Origin: Chrysochromulina tobinii
Lineage: Eukaryota > Haptophyta > Prymnesiales > Chrysochromulinaceae
Direction of reading: 5' to 3'
Assembly: GCA_001275005.1 (NCBI GenBank)
Contig: JWZX01002963.1
Location: 1-17,138, forward strand
Length of the DNA: 17,138 nucleotides
A model generated the notes under the pieces. It worked only from the letters and a program-made list of their open reading frames with translations, made no database searches and was not told the DNA's origin. This document shows, piece after piece, positions 1 to 7,995 of the stretch (position 1 is its first letter; every line of letters starts with the position of its first letter). The position numbers were made by a program, and so were the translations under genes.

Positions 1-480
1 CCGCCGCCGCCTACGAGCGAAGCTGATCAGGCCACACGCAAGGGCCGGACACGTCGAGCCAAGGCGGGCCGCCGCCGCCGCCGGAACGAGCCAGCAGCTG
101 CAGAGAATCAGGCTCCTTTGTCTACTACAACCGCTGAGAGCGTCGCTTCTACGCTGTCGAGCGAGAGCTCCGCGTCGGAAGAAACGGCCGCCGCCAAGCG
201 TGAAGAGAATGACAATGACAGTGGGCACAAGGGCAGGCGTCGACAACGGCGCCGCCGTGCACAGCGCAGCGAAGTGCAGGCGCGCCAGCCCGAGGCACAG
301 CCGCGCCCCGAATCCTTGAGCACTGCAGTTCAGGGCCTGGGTACGGCCGTGTACGCCGCAGTCTACGCCAGGGGTGGAGCCACGCAACTGAGCAGTGCTA
401 TAGGCGCCTCACTCACCCTGGTTGTGATCCTCGGGTGCTTTTGCTGCCGCCACTGCGGCAAGGCCGCCGAAGCTGCCTGA
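1..480 (+). CDS. 3' end of a basic, C-terminally membrane-anchored protein (5' end outside window)
   Basis: The frame is open from base 1 to a TGA at 478-480, so this is the last 159 codons of a gene, or its last exon, entering from the left. Nothing marks a start here. The visible part is low in complexity: two Arg clusters (around residues 23-28 and 74-80) that look like nuclear-localisation or RNA-binding patches, a Ser/Glu/Ala-rich stretch between them, and then a single hydrophobic segment near the C-terminus (LTLVVILGCFCC) followed by RHCGK and a short tail. The end therefore looks like a tail anchor with Cys residues beside the membrane that could be palmitoylated (inference). I do not recognise the family. 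The gene converges on the SNARE gene at 1442-2200. Confidence 0.5.
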   Translation, partial: PPPPTSEADQATRKGRTRRAKAGRRRRRNEPAAAENQAPLSTTTAESVASTLSSESSASEETAAAKREENDNDSGHKGRRRQRRRRAQRSEVQARQPEAQPRPESLSTAVQGLGTAVYAAVYARGGATQLSSAIGASLTLVVILGCFCCRHCGKAAEAA

Positions 481-1441
481 AAGCCTCTATGGAAAAGCTG
501 ACTGAGAGCCTTCCATATTAGGTGGCAGAGCCGCCCGCTCATTCTATCTTGCCATCCCACGGCCCCAACGCATGCGGTTTTGCATACGAGCCAGCAGAGT
601 CCGAGTCACACGATCATCCTAGCGGCACGGTGCGCGCCGCAAGACCGCAGACGGCGGCAGGTGGCACCGCTGGGTGTCTATACGACCGCGCGCGTGGCGG
701 GGATGCGGCGGGGCACCGGGTCGGCGAGCCCGCCCCCCGGGGCGGTCCGCCCGGTCCGCGCGTCGTGTAGGTGACGATCTGACGAAAACGACAGACCGTA
801 AATCTACGCGTTATGCGCGCTTCCGGATTAAAGGCGGGTGCGGCGGGTGCGGCGGCGGTCGCGTATGCGCGCGAGAGCCGCAAGACGCCGGCGCGCGCGT
901 GTCCGACCCAGGGAGGTGTGCGCGCAGCTCCACCGGCTGCGCGCACGAGCGGCCGGGCGGTTCGCGCGCTCAGGACTCTTCGACTTACCGCTCACGAGCC
1001 AGGTGACGCGGGCCGCGGAAACGCGGTTCCGGCTTCCGGGCGCTACCCGTTCTGGCGCCGATTCTGGGCCGGCACGGTTCTCGGGGCCCGTCGCCCAGAC
1101 GCCACACAATCCACAATGGCCCCTGAAAGAAGTGAGAGCGAACCCCAGTGAGAGAGCGCCGGGGAGAGCCCCGCCCGCGCACAGGCGGCGCAGGCGCTAA
1201 ATCGCTAATATTATTACGCAACCGGATCGTGACGACGAACAACGTTCGACTATCTTGTTGTACACAGACGCACAATCTCATGCGTCCGATGCGCTCTAAG
1301 AAACCCCGCAGATACGCGCGCCGGACATACGTAGCGACTGTGCGGACACGGGAACCGCGTACCGACTGACCGACGCCATATTGTGCTGCCATAATTATCT
1401 CACCGGAAAGAGTTCTCAGCAGAGCTCAGCCAGCCTACGTC
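481..1441. other. Convergent intergenic region, about 960 bp, no supported gene
   Basis: The gap lies between the stop of the left-edge gene and the stop of the SNARE gene. The left two thirds (about 620-1195) is very GC-rich with GCGGGTGCGG-type runs; the last 240 bases are less GC-rich (for example TAATATTATTACG at 1207-1219). All frames here give short Arg/Ala/Pro-rich translations typical of GC-rich non-coding sequence. It presumably holds both 3' UTRs. Confidence 0.5.
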
Positions 1442-2200
1442 TCACTCAAACTCTAGGCTCAGAGCCGGCAGCACGACTGTTCGCCAGCCTTGCTCGAAGC
1501 CTCGACGGCGAGCCACATCGTCAGAGCTCTGCGAGAATTGCCACGTGATGATGAAGAAGATGCATGCAACGATCACAACCAAGAGCATCTGTGTCACAGA
1601 GTCCGATAGTACGCCTTGCGCGAGTACCCTGAGCTCGCGCTCGACATGAGCAAATTGCACATTCTGAGCATCGACGCTCCCTCGTATCCGATGTAGCTGC
1701 CCATGCTGCTGCTCCATCGTGGCGAGAGTCTGCGCACCGACATACTTACTGGCCTCAATCGATTGCGTCATTCGCGCTACGGCGAGCTGGCTCTCTGCCT
1801 GAATCTGCATTCCCAGCGCGATGAGTTGAGCAGGGGTCGCTTTGTCTCCATCCTTTTGACACATCAGAGCCTCTCTCTGCCGCGTCTTCCGTAGAAATTC
1901 GAGAGTGCCGTTGTGCCTCTGTAATCGACGTGCCATACTGTCGTACTCCTGGGTCATGCGTGCAATCTCGGCGGACGGCAACGTCGCACCTTGCAACTCC
2001 ACTTGGAAGTCACGACAAGCTTGTCTGGTCCGCTCAGCATGAATGGAACACTGGCGCACGTACTCTAGCGCCTTATGCGGTTCCAGTTCGGCCTCAATGG
2101 CTACAAGAGCAGTTGCAAACGCACCCAACGCCGTTTCTGCATCTGCAGCGGCGTTGTACAGCTCGTCGTCCAGCGGGGCATACCCGTGCGCCGAAATCAT
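1442..2200 (-). CDS. Qb-SNARE-like protein (Vti1/NPSN type) with a post-anchor tail
   Basis: This is a 252-residue single-exon protein with an ATG at 2200. Residues 10-110 are helical and fit an N-terminal Habc-like bundle. Residues about 137-198 form a SNARE-type heptad helix, and 204-222 (MLLVVIVACIFFIITWQF) is a strong transmembrane segment. The core VGAQTLATMEQQHGQL (154-169) matches, position by position, the layer pattern remembered for Vti1 (IGSQVLDDLRRQRETL), placing Q165 at the ionic zero layer as a Q-SNARE requires. Qb-SNAREs pair with Qa, Qc and R partners to drive fusion at the Golgi, endosome or plasma membrane; which compartment cannot be read here. Oddly, about 30 residues follow the anchor, whereas most SNAREs end within a few residues. 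Vti1 versus plant-type NPSN is undecided. Confidence 0.72.
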   Translation of the reverse strand: MISAHGYAPLDDELYNAAADAETALGAFATALVAIEAELEPHKALEYVRQCSIHAERTRQACRDFQVELQGATLPSAEIARMTQEYDSMARRLQRHNGTLEFLRKTRQREALMCQKDGDKATPAQLIALGMQIQAESQLAVARMTQSIEASKYVGAQTLATMEQQHGQLHRIRGSVDAQNVQFAHVERELRVLAQGVLSDSVTQMLLVVIVACIFFIITWQFSQSSDDVARRRGFEQGWRTVVLPALSLEFE

Positions 2201-2489
2201 CGTGTCAAACTGTGTTCCGCGCGTTCACGGCCGTGGCAAAAATACATTCATTTCACGGTCCGTTCACGCGTGAATGACGGTTTTATGACTCGGAATCTAC
2301 GCTGGGCACGCAGGATCAGGTGTTTTAGGAGGGGGGTGGGCCTCCAGATGCCACGCAGGCATGAACTCCACATTCTCAAGAATTATTTTCGAGATACATC
2401 GGATCATCGGTCCCCACACAGGGCGCTGCTGTGGGTAACCATGGTCGATCGGAGTCCTGTCGTGGTGTTTCGATGCTTAGTCGCTCTCC

Positions 2490-3520
2490 TTACCCGTATG
2501 ATTTGAAGGCCACGCCACCGCTTGCAGCAGAGGGCGGGCAATGGACGGACCGCGAGACGGCTCGCCGTTTGCTCTCGTCGACCATGTCCTGGTCGACGTT
2601 GGCAACCAGTCCCTGTTGCCGCCCTGAGACTACCACGTCCACCACCTCCCGGGGTGCACGCTTGGTCATACGCGTCGTGACGGCGCACCAGAGGACGAAG
2701 CACGACAAGACAAGGAAGATCAGCACGGGCAGCAGCCACACCAGGTGCACGCCTTGAACGTGCCTCCAGCTGGCCTCGAAGGTGGCCACGGGCGGGGACG
2801 GGGGCGCAGACGGTGTCGAAGGCGTCGACCCGTCGGCCAGGGAAAGGGCGCGCTTCGCGTCATTTGGCGCCGCTCCCGCTGGGTGCATAAGCGACGCGAG
2901 CCAGGATACCGATGGCCCCCAGGCAGGCCACGCGGTGAGCCGCGTGGTCGCTGACACTTTGGTGATCGTCTTCGAGCTTCTGAGCTCTTGAACCCAAATT
3001 GTGGGCGTCTCGGTCGCATCCAGATCCATCCAGATCTGAACCTTCGTGGGCGTGGCCAAGTGCGGGCGAATCTCGCTGAGCACATTGTTGGCAAACGCCA
3101 TGCTCGGCTGGTCCACCTCCATCAGGACGCTCACTGTGTCGTCTGACGTCTGCGAGACGCGGACCGTAACGAGCGTCTTCCAGACGTCGGCGGCGATGGC
3201 CACGGTCTCTTGGAGGTTGCTGTTCTTCTCGGTCGTGAATTCGTCGAGCGTGCCCTCTGCAACGATGCGGATCACCACCTTATGCGTGGCTGGCTCCATA
3301 TCATTGCCGTTGCCGGTGCCGCATATCGCGCTGATTGGCAGATCACAATAAGCGCCGTCGGCTTTGGCAGCTTCATCTGAGGTGGCGTCCGGCGGCTTTG
3401 GCGCGTCCACCACCGTGGCGGCCGACCCGGCGTGCAACATCGCCACGGCTGTAACGGCCGAGGAGTTGAAGTAGATATCAGGTGGGAACGGTGGCGGGAA
3501 CGGTGGCGGCGGCGGCGGTT

Positions 3521-3554
<34 letters not shown>

Positions 3555-5442
3555 TGGAGGTGAGAGGGGTGGGGACAGTGGGGTCGAGCCCGAATGAGGA
3601 GAAGCATGCGCTGACGGCGGGTGCGGCAGCGGTGGCGGAGGCGGTGCGGGCGGTGGATCAGTCGGAATGGCAAGGTTGAGCTGAAGGGCAATGACGAGCT
3701 GGCATGCCTTGCGCGCGTTGCGCGACGCCATCACCTCCTTATTGAAGATGTTGGCAGCGGCGCACATGCGCTGCGCTTCCATGGGACAGTAGCGGAGCAT
3801 CATCGCTGCTTCGCCGGTCTCAACAGACGCGCGATTGTCGGCCATCGTCGGGGCAGGAAACTCAATGAGCGCATGCTGCGTGCGCGTAAATGCTGCCATC
3901 GTCTCCGATGTCTTGCGCCCCCCGAAGGACCCGAGCAGAGACTCGGCGTGCAAAGCGACGGACGGAGCGGCGAGCGTTCGGACCTGTCGAGCATGCCGCT
4001 GCACCGTCGACATTGGGCACAAGGCCGCGGCCGTGGGCACAAAGGAAGCCGCGCAAAGAACCTCGAGCGCCGTCTCGTTCACGAGGGCGGGCGCGCGCTC
4101 GAAGAGATGCAGGCTGAACTGCGGGCAGACGCCCTTGCCACCAGACTCGGGAAGAACGCGGAGAAGCGCGCCGCCCACGGTGCGCGGAATGGCTCCCTCG
4201 ATCGCGAGCGCCAGCGCCTCTTCCGCATCATCACTCGGCTCGCCTACGTACGCATTGACGGCCTCGCGTACGTTCTCCACCTCCGGGTAGCATACCACCG
4301 CCCTCCCTGTTGGGTCGGCAGGGCCGTCCAGCTCGACAAAACCAACAGACGCGTCGATGGACGCCTTCAAGCTGCCGGCGCTCGCGTTGGCAGCTTGAAA
4401 AGCCAAGTCGCAGGCCAGCTCGTTGGCGGCAAGCCTCACGGCGAGGGTGCCTGTCTCCACGCTCGCCGAGCTGCGGACTAGGTGGAAGATGAAGGCCGTC
4501 GCCATCGGGGACGGGTCCTCATTCAGCGCCTTGCTCAGGACGGTTGCCCTGCTACTGCTGCGCTTGGCGTTCTGGTAGGCAACGACCGCTATTTGCGGGG
4601 CTGTCACGTTGACTCGGTGCCCCGGACTGAGGTAGCTCTCGAGCTCACCGCGCCACGCATCAGCCAACTCGACCGTGTGCGCATCGTGGAGAATCGACCT
4701 ATCATCCTCGGGCTTTGTGCCCAAGAGCACAAGCGCATACTGCTTGGTGATGAGGTGTGGCGGTGGCGAGGGCGGCGAGGGCGGCGGAGGTGGAGGGGAT
4801 GGGCGGGAGCGGCGGGGGAGGCGGAGGAGGCGGAGGTGGCGGAGGTGGCGAGGGCGGCGGCGACGACAACAGGGAGGGTGGCGGCGAGGGTGGCGGCGAT
4901 GGTGGCGGCGAGGGTGGCGGCGAGGAGGAAGGTGGCGGTGGGGAGGGAGGTGGCGGTGGGGAGGGAGGTGGCGGCGTCGGTGGGAATGGCGGCGGTGACG
5001 GCGATGGCGGAGGTAGTGGTGAGGGCGGCGGTGGCGGCGAGGGCGGCGGTGGCGGCGAAGGCGTCGGCGGCAAGGGTGGCGGCGGGTAACAAGGTGGCGG
5101 CAAGGGACGCGGTGGCGGCGAGGGAGGCGGTGGCTCGGCTCGCACAAAGTCGGCGGCTGGCTTGTCGTCGCATAGCGGGTCGACCACTTGCACGAGCTGC
5201 GCGACGACCTGGCCGACCGAATGCCCCACCTGGTCGGCAACCATCGAGACATCGGTGAGGCAGTCGTGGTGCAGCTCGTTCAGGTGCCGCAGCGTCCCTC
5301 GGCAACGCTCGCACGCTTGCGCGACGCTGTGCCAGCCCGTAAGCTGCCGCGAAGGCGGGCCGCCGCACGCGTCAAGCGTGTCGTTGAGCACATGACGACA
5401 AACGCTAGCTCGACGTTTAGAGGATAGCTCATGGTACCGCAT
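2490..5442 (-). CDS. Large Pro-rich type I-like membrane protein (two Pro-Ser linkers), frame-broken once
   Basis: The product is read from two frames. From the ATG at 5442 it has a Cys-containing helical N-terminal region (about 100 residues), then about 110 residues of PPPSPPP repeats down to about 4800. The Pro pattern then continues only in the next frame, which stays open to a TGA at 2490. This second part holds a globular Ala-rich domain (nt about 4760-3665), a second polyproline linker (3665-3475), a beta-alpha-beta-beta-like domain (VVIRIVAEGTLDEF, about 3285) and a membrane helix (VHLVWLLPVLIFLVLSCFVL, nt 2682-2753) with a basic cytoplasmic tail. The intact product would be about 980 residues. 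Such Pro-Ser linkers are typical of algal surface or wall proteins. No clear signal peptide follows the ATG, so the true start could lie elsewhere. Removing one base from the run at 4795-4798 rejoins the frames. The family is not recognised. Confidence 0.62.
3521..3553. repeat. (GCG)11 trinucleotide microsatellite coding polyproline
   Basis: Eleven perfect GCG units on the + strand read as CGC/CCG-type codons for the second polyproline linker of the minus-strand membrane protein. A shorter GGC tract lies just left of it (about 3504-3518). Confidence 0.9.
4754..5140 (-). repeat. Low-complexity Pro-Ser coding tract (PPPSP repeats)
   Basis: The + strand is almost wholly GGTGGCGGCGAGGG-type repeats. 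On the minus strand in the 5442 frame this reads as runs of Pro broken by Ser. Read one base off, it gives the RRHRR-type translation, which is a shadow. Nearly identical short units (for example GGTGGCGGTGGGGAGGGA, 4930-4966) are repeated in tandem, so the length probably varies between strains. Confidence 0.85.
4795..4818 (+). other. Potential G-quadruplex at the frame break
   Basis: Four G runs (4795-4798, 4801-4803, 4805-4807, 4814-4818) are separated by loops of 2, 1 and 6 bases, fitting the usual G3+ N1-7 rule. The + strand is the template strand for the overlying gene, so the mRNA is C-rich here. The first G run is where the reading frame must shift. Confidence 0.6.
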
Positions 5443-5451
5443 GGGAAAATA

Positions 5452-5487
5452 TGAAGTGTTCCAAATTTGGTGAATTGGAACACTTCA
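5452..5487. repeat. Perfect 13-bp inverted repeat (hairpin) between two minus-strand genes
   Basis: Arms TGAAGTGTTCCAA (5452-5464) and TTGGAACACTTCA (5475-5487) are perfect complements around a 10-base loop. CCAAATTTGG (5461-5470) is itself a palindrome. The hairpin lies 16 bases past the stop of the Dpy-30-like gene (5503) and 9 bases before the ATG of the Pro-rich gene (5442). Confidence 0.8.
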
Positions 5488-5502
5488 CAGCCAGTTTTTA
5501 CT

Positions 5503-6891
5503 TCACACTTCGTCACGTCCTCTCAGTTCGAGGGAGTTCATCGTCTCCAACAAACCCAACCGCGCCTCGTCGTTATCGACGAGGACAGTCAGGATCTCGA
5601 CAAAGCGCTTTATCTCCTCGGACGTGCAAGCCTGCTCGGGTGCAATGCAGTCGAGCCACCTCTGGCGGCTCACGGTCGGGAGTCCCTCGACGAAGCTCCG
5701 CAGGATAGTGACGTACGCTTGCATCGCGAAGCGCTCCTCCTCGTCGTCGCTCGCGTCACAGCCTAGCTGGAGCGCCGCCGCGAAGGTGTCGACCTTCGCG
5801 CGTGGAACCGTGCCCTTGCTCGAGCCATGCCCTGGCTCGAGAACCTCGTCGAAGAGGCGCTGCATCACACCCTTGAACGCGCACGTCACTTCGATGTCGT
5901 CGACCATGTCATGGAGGCCCGCGAGAGCCTCCGCATTGCCGAGGATCTGGTCGAGCACGTTTAAGAGCGCTTCGACTTCGTCAAACGTGTAGCCTGCGCT
6001 CGATGGCACGTGCGAGAGCAAGTCCGCCCGCGAGCAATGCGCCTTGCCGTCGCTCACCTCCCTGATGATCCGGACGAACTTGGCAATCGCCATGGGCGGG
6101 CTTTCGCACGCGTTGCACGCCTGCTGCAGCGCCTTGGTGAAGGCGGCCAGCCGTGTGCTCGCAATCGACGCCGCGCCGTTCTTCGTGAGGCAATCGAAGA
6201 CCATGCCCATCGCCGTAGTCAGCCGAAGGAGGACTTCCGGCGGAATCTTAGGCTGGAGACACGGCACAGGAGCGCCATGTCCGCGCGCCGCAAGATTGTC
6301 CGCAGCCGCCGGGGACGCCCACGGGGACGCTCCGAGCGGATGCGCGGGCGGAGGCGCGGGCGGAGGCGCGGGCGGAGGCTTGCTTGACGCTTTGGGGAAA
6401 GGCACTCCTGGAGCCGGCATGGTGACGGCGATCCACGGCGTGACGACATCGCAGGCAAGCACACGGTTGAGCTCGGCCAGCATGGCCGACAGCTCACGCA
6501 CGCGCTGCTCTAAGCGCTGCTCAGTTGCCTCACATCTCCTCTGCAGGTCAGGCAGCACGGCGTTCTGCTCCGCGAGTGAGGTCAGATAGTCCACTTGCTT
6601 ATCGATCTTCGCCTGCAGCTGGCCGATTAAGGCGTCGCGCTCGGCGATGCACGCGACGAGATTCTCGTGCTTCGCGTGCCCCTCCGCGTGCTCCTTCCGA
6701 TGCCTAAGGAGAATCCTCTCATCATCATCCATCATTGCGCCCTCGGGGCGCAGTTCCTTCCAGAGCATTTCCAGCGGATTTGGCGGTCGGGCGCTGATGA
6801 CCTTGATTAATGCCGTTGTGACCGTCGCCTCGAGCCCGGTCTGCGAAAGGTATGCAGCCGTGAAGCCGCAATCGACATCTCGCTCTCGCAT
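5503..6891 (-). CDS. Dpy-30/RII-like docking domain protein with coiled coil and Pro-rich linker
   Basis: This is a single-exon protein of 462 residues. The ATG at 6891 is the only in-frame start below a stop at about 6985. Residues 10-47 (Y14-L15, G19-L20, A27-L28, then RPPNPLEMLWKEL from 35) match the Dpy-30/RII-alpha dimerisation-docking pattern, two helices ending in R-P-x-N-P-x-E-x-L. Known members dimerise and bind amphipathic helices in AKAPs, ciliary radial spokes or Set1/MLL complexes. Residues about 58-147 are a charged coiled coil, 160-190 are Pro-Ala-rich (KPPPAPPPAPPPAHP), and 218-462 are helical with two or three acidic segments that could be degenerate EF-hand-like units, with no complete calcium loop seen. 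A role as a dimeric scaffold, perhaps ciliary, is inference. The gene is divergent from the one at 7095. Confidence 0.6.
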   Translation of the reverse strand: MRERDVDCGFTAAYLSQTGLEATVTTALIKVISARPPNPLEMLWKELRPEGAMMDDDERILLRHRKEHAEGHAKHENLVACIAERDALIGQLQAKIDKQVDYLTSLAEQNAVLPDLQRRCEATEQRLEQRVRELSAMLAELNRVLACDVVTPWIAVTMPAPGVPFPKASSKPPPAPPPAPPPAHPLGASPWASPAAADNLAARGHGAPVPCLQPKIPPEVLLRLTTAMGMVFDCLTKNGAASIASTRLAAFTKALQQACNACESPPMAIAKFVRIIREVSDGKAHCSRADLLSHVPSSAGYTFDEVEALLNVLDQILGNAEALAGLHDMVDDIEVTCAFKGVMQRLFDEVLEPGHGSSKGTVPRAKVDTFAAALQLGCDASDDEEERFAMQAYVTILRSFVEGLPTVSRQRWLDCIAPEQACTSEEIKRFVEILTVLVDNDEARLGLLETMNSLELRGRDEV

Positions 6892-7094
6892 CGGGCTCAG
6901 GTCTGAAGGTCCCTGCCGGGTGTGGAAGGCTGAACGCGAGCGATGCGGCCGTACGGTGTCTGAAGGATCGGAGACAGGAGATGGCTAACAAATTTCTGAC
7001 CTACATGTAATTTGACTGCTTGTTCATGCTGGAGAGCTGTGAAGGGCTGTGCTGCTTACGTGTTGGTGTATTAACATGAAGGACTGAAAGACGA
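6892..7094. promoter_or_regulatory. Divergent promoter region, with a 3-codon upstream ORF (7076-7087)
   Basis: These 203 bases separate two divergent ATGs (6891 minus, 7095 plus) and so should hold both promoters. ATG-AAG-GAC-TGA at 7076-7087 is a minimal upstream ORF ending 7 bases before the ATG at 7095, if it lies in the leader. No certain TATA element is seen. Confidence 0.4.
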
Positions 7095-7727
7095 ATGTCC
7101 ACTGACAAACGCTCACCGCGCCCGCGGCGGTCCTGGGTACGATCAATCGGTTTGCTCGGTTTCTCGACGTCAGTGCTTGCGAGTACCGAGGAGGATCGTG
7201 CGGTACTCACGGAGAATGAGCAGCTAAGGAAGCGCCTTGAGGCACTCACGAAGCAGCTGGAGGATGAGCGCCAGTACTCCTACCTACGGTCGACTGGCTA
7301 CCTCTCGGGCGCGGAGACTATCTTCATGGAGACGATGGAGCCCGCCGAGGCCAAGCAGTGGTGCAACGCAAAAGTTGAGTGCAAAGGCTTCACATACCTG
7401 GCTCCAGTCGATGGTGACCCTGACGAAGAGCAAGAGGTGACCGTCACCTTCAAAGGCGAGGGGCAAGCAGGTGAAGTGCTGAGAGTTGATCCGGACCCCT
7501 CGATGATCAGCTACGTCAAAGCTGCGGCCGCTGATGGCGTCTTCGGATCCGTAGGCGATGCGGCCATGCAGTTCTCAGGTGCCAGCGGCCAGGCGGTCGT
7601 GTCACAATGGATGACCTTTCAGAGCGTCTGCCTTCTGCTGGCCATCGGCGTGGCAGCCTTCGTTGGCCGGCGGCGCATCTTTGGAGACAACAGCGCACAC
7701 TTACCGCTCTCGAAGGAGCCAACATAG
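7095..7727 (+). CDS. Single-pass membrane protein with apple/PAN-like Cys motif
   Basis: The ATG at 7095 gives 210 residues. A basic N-terminus (RSPRPRRSWVRS) precedes a short hydrophobic stretch (IGLLGFSTSVLAS, 18-30) that could be a signal peptide cut after Ala-Ser. Residues 32-60 are a heptad-like Leu/Glu/Lys helix. The core AEAKQWCNAKVECKGFTY (84-101) followed by VTVTFKG (115-121) follows the pattern C-x5-C-x-G-F-T plus a later F-K strand. That pattern recurs in small extracellular apple/PAN- or lectin-like modules of algae (family pattern from memory). A transmembrane helix at about 177-191 is followed by RRRIFG and a short cytosolic tail, giving type I topology. The ligand is unknown. 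Little else is recognisable, and the specific family name should be treated as tentative. Confidence 0.6.
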   Translation: MSTDKRSPRPRRSWVRSIGLLGFSTSVLASTEEDRAVLTENEQLRKRLEALTKQLEDERQYSYLRSTGYLSGAETIFMETMEPAEAKQWCNAKVECKGFTYLAPVDGDPDEEQEVTVTFKGEGQAGEVLRVDPDPSMISYVKAAAADGVFGSVGDAAMQFSGASGQAVVSQWMTFQSVCLLLAIGVAAFVGRRRIFGDNSAHLPLSKEPT

Positions 7728-7829
7728 CAGCGACCGTCTGACGTGTGTGTCGTGTCGGTCGAAGATGGGTATACACACTGTGTACGGCGCGCTGTGCCGC
7801 TGTGGTCCCTGCGAGGCGATCGTACGTCG

Positions 7830-7862
7830 ATGAAAGTTGAAGTTCATAGCTATATGCAGTAG
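7830..7862 (+). promoter_or_regulatory. Candidate 10-codon upstream ORF before IBA57
   Basis: ATG at 7830 opens a short frame closed by TAG at 7860-7862, in a different frame from the main gene. No other ATG lies between it and the chosen start at 7996. It could damp translation if the transcript begins upstream of it; the transcription start is not visible. Confidence 0.3.
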
Positions 7863-7995
7863 CGCCGCGCTGTCTGCTCGGCGTCTGGAAGTTTGTGAAG
7901 CCATTTTAACACATTGCCTCGGCGCTCGGGAGTTGAGTTCTCACGCGCCGCAGAGCGTTTTCCGTTTACGCTGCGCTTATCCGGAAGGCTCTAGG

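Noticed and set aside
1207-1219. TAATATTATTACG resembles the geminivirus/circovirus replication nonanucleotide TAATATTAC
   Set aside because: The match is interrupted by three extra bases, there is no stem around it and no Rep-like gene, so it is chance in an AT-richer patch.
3621-4481. 286-codon open frame on the plus strand
   Set aside because: It lies opposite the globular domain of the Pro-rich membrane protein, is Arg/Gly/His-rich with no domain pattern, and is explained by GC-rich codon use on the other strand.
4604-5368. Long alternative frames over the Pro-Ser tract (Arg/His-rich and Ala/Thr-rich on minus, Gly/Glu-rich on plus)
   Set aside because: These are out-of-frame readings of the same GGTGGCGG repeats; only the PPPSP frame joins sensible sequence on both sides.
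5452-5487. Bacterial-style rho-independent terminator
   Set aside because: The stem is not followed by a T run on either strand and the surrounding genes are eukaryotic.
7837-7995. Upstream extension of IBA57 by 53 codons from a TTG
   Set aside because: A eukaryotic nuclear gene would not normally start at TTG, there is no ATG in this part, and the extension does not resemble IBA57.
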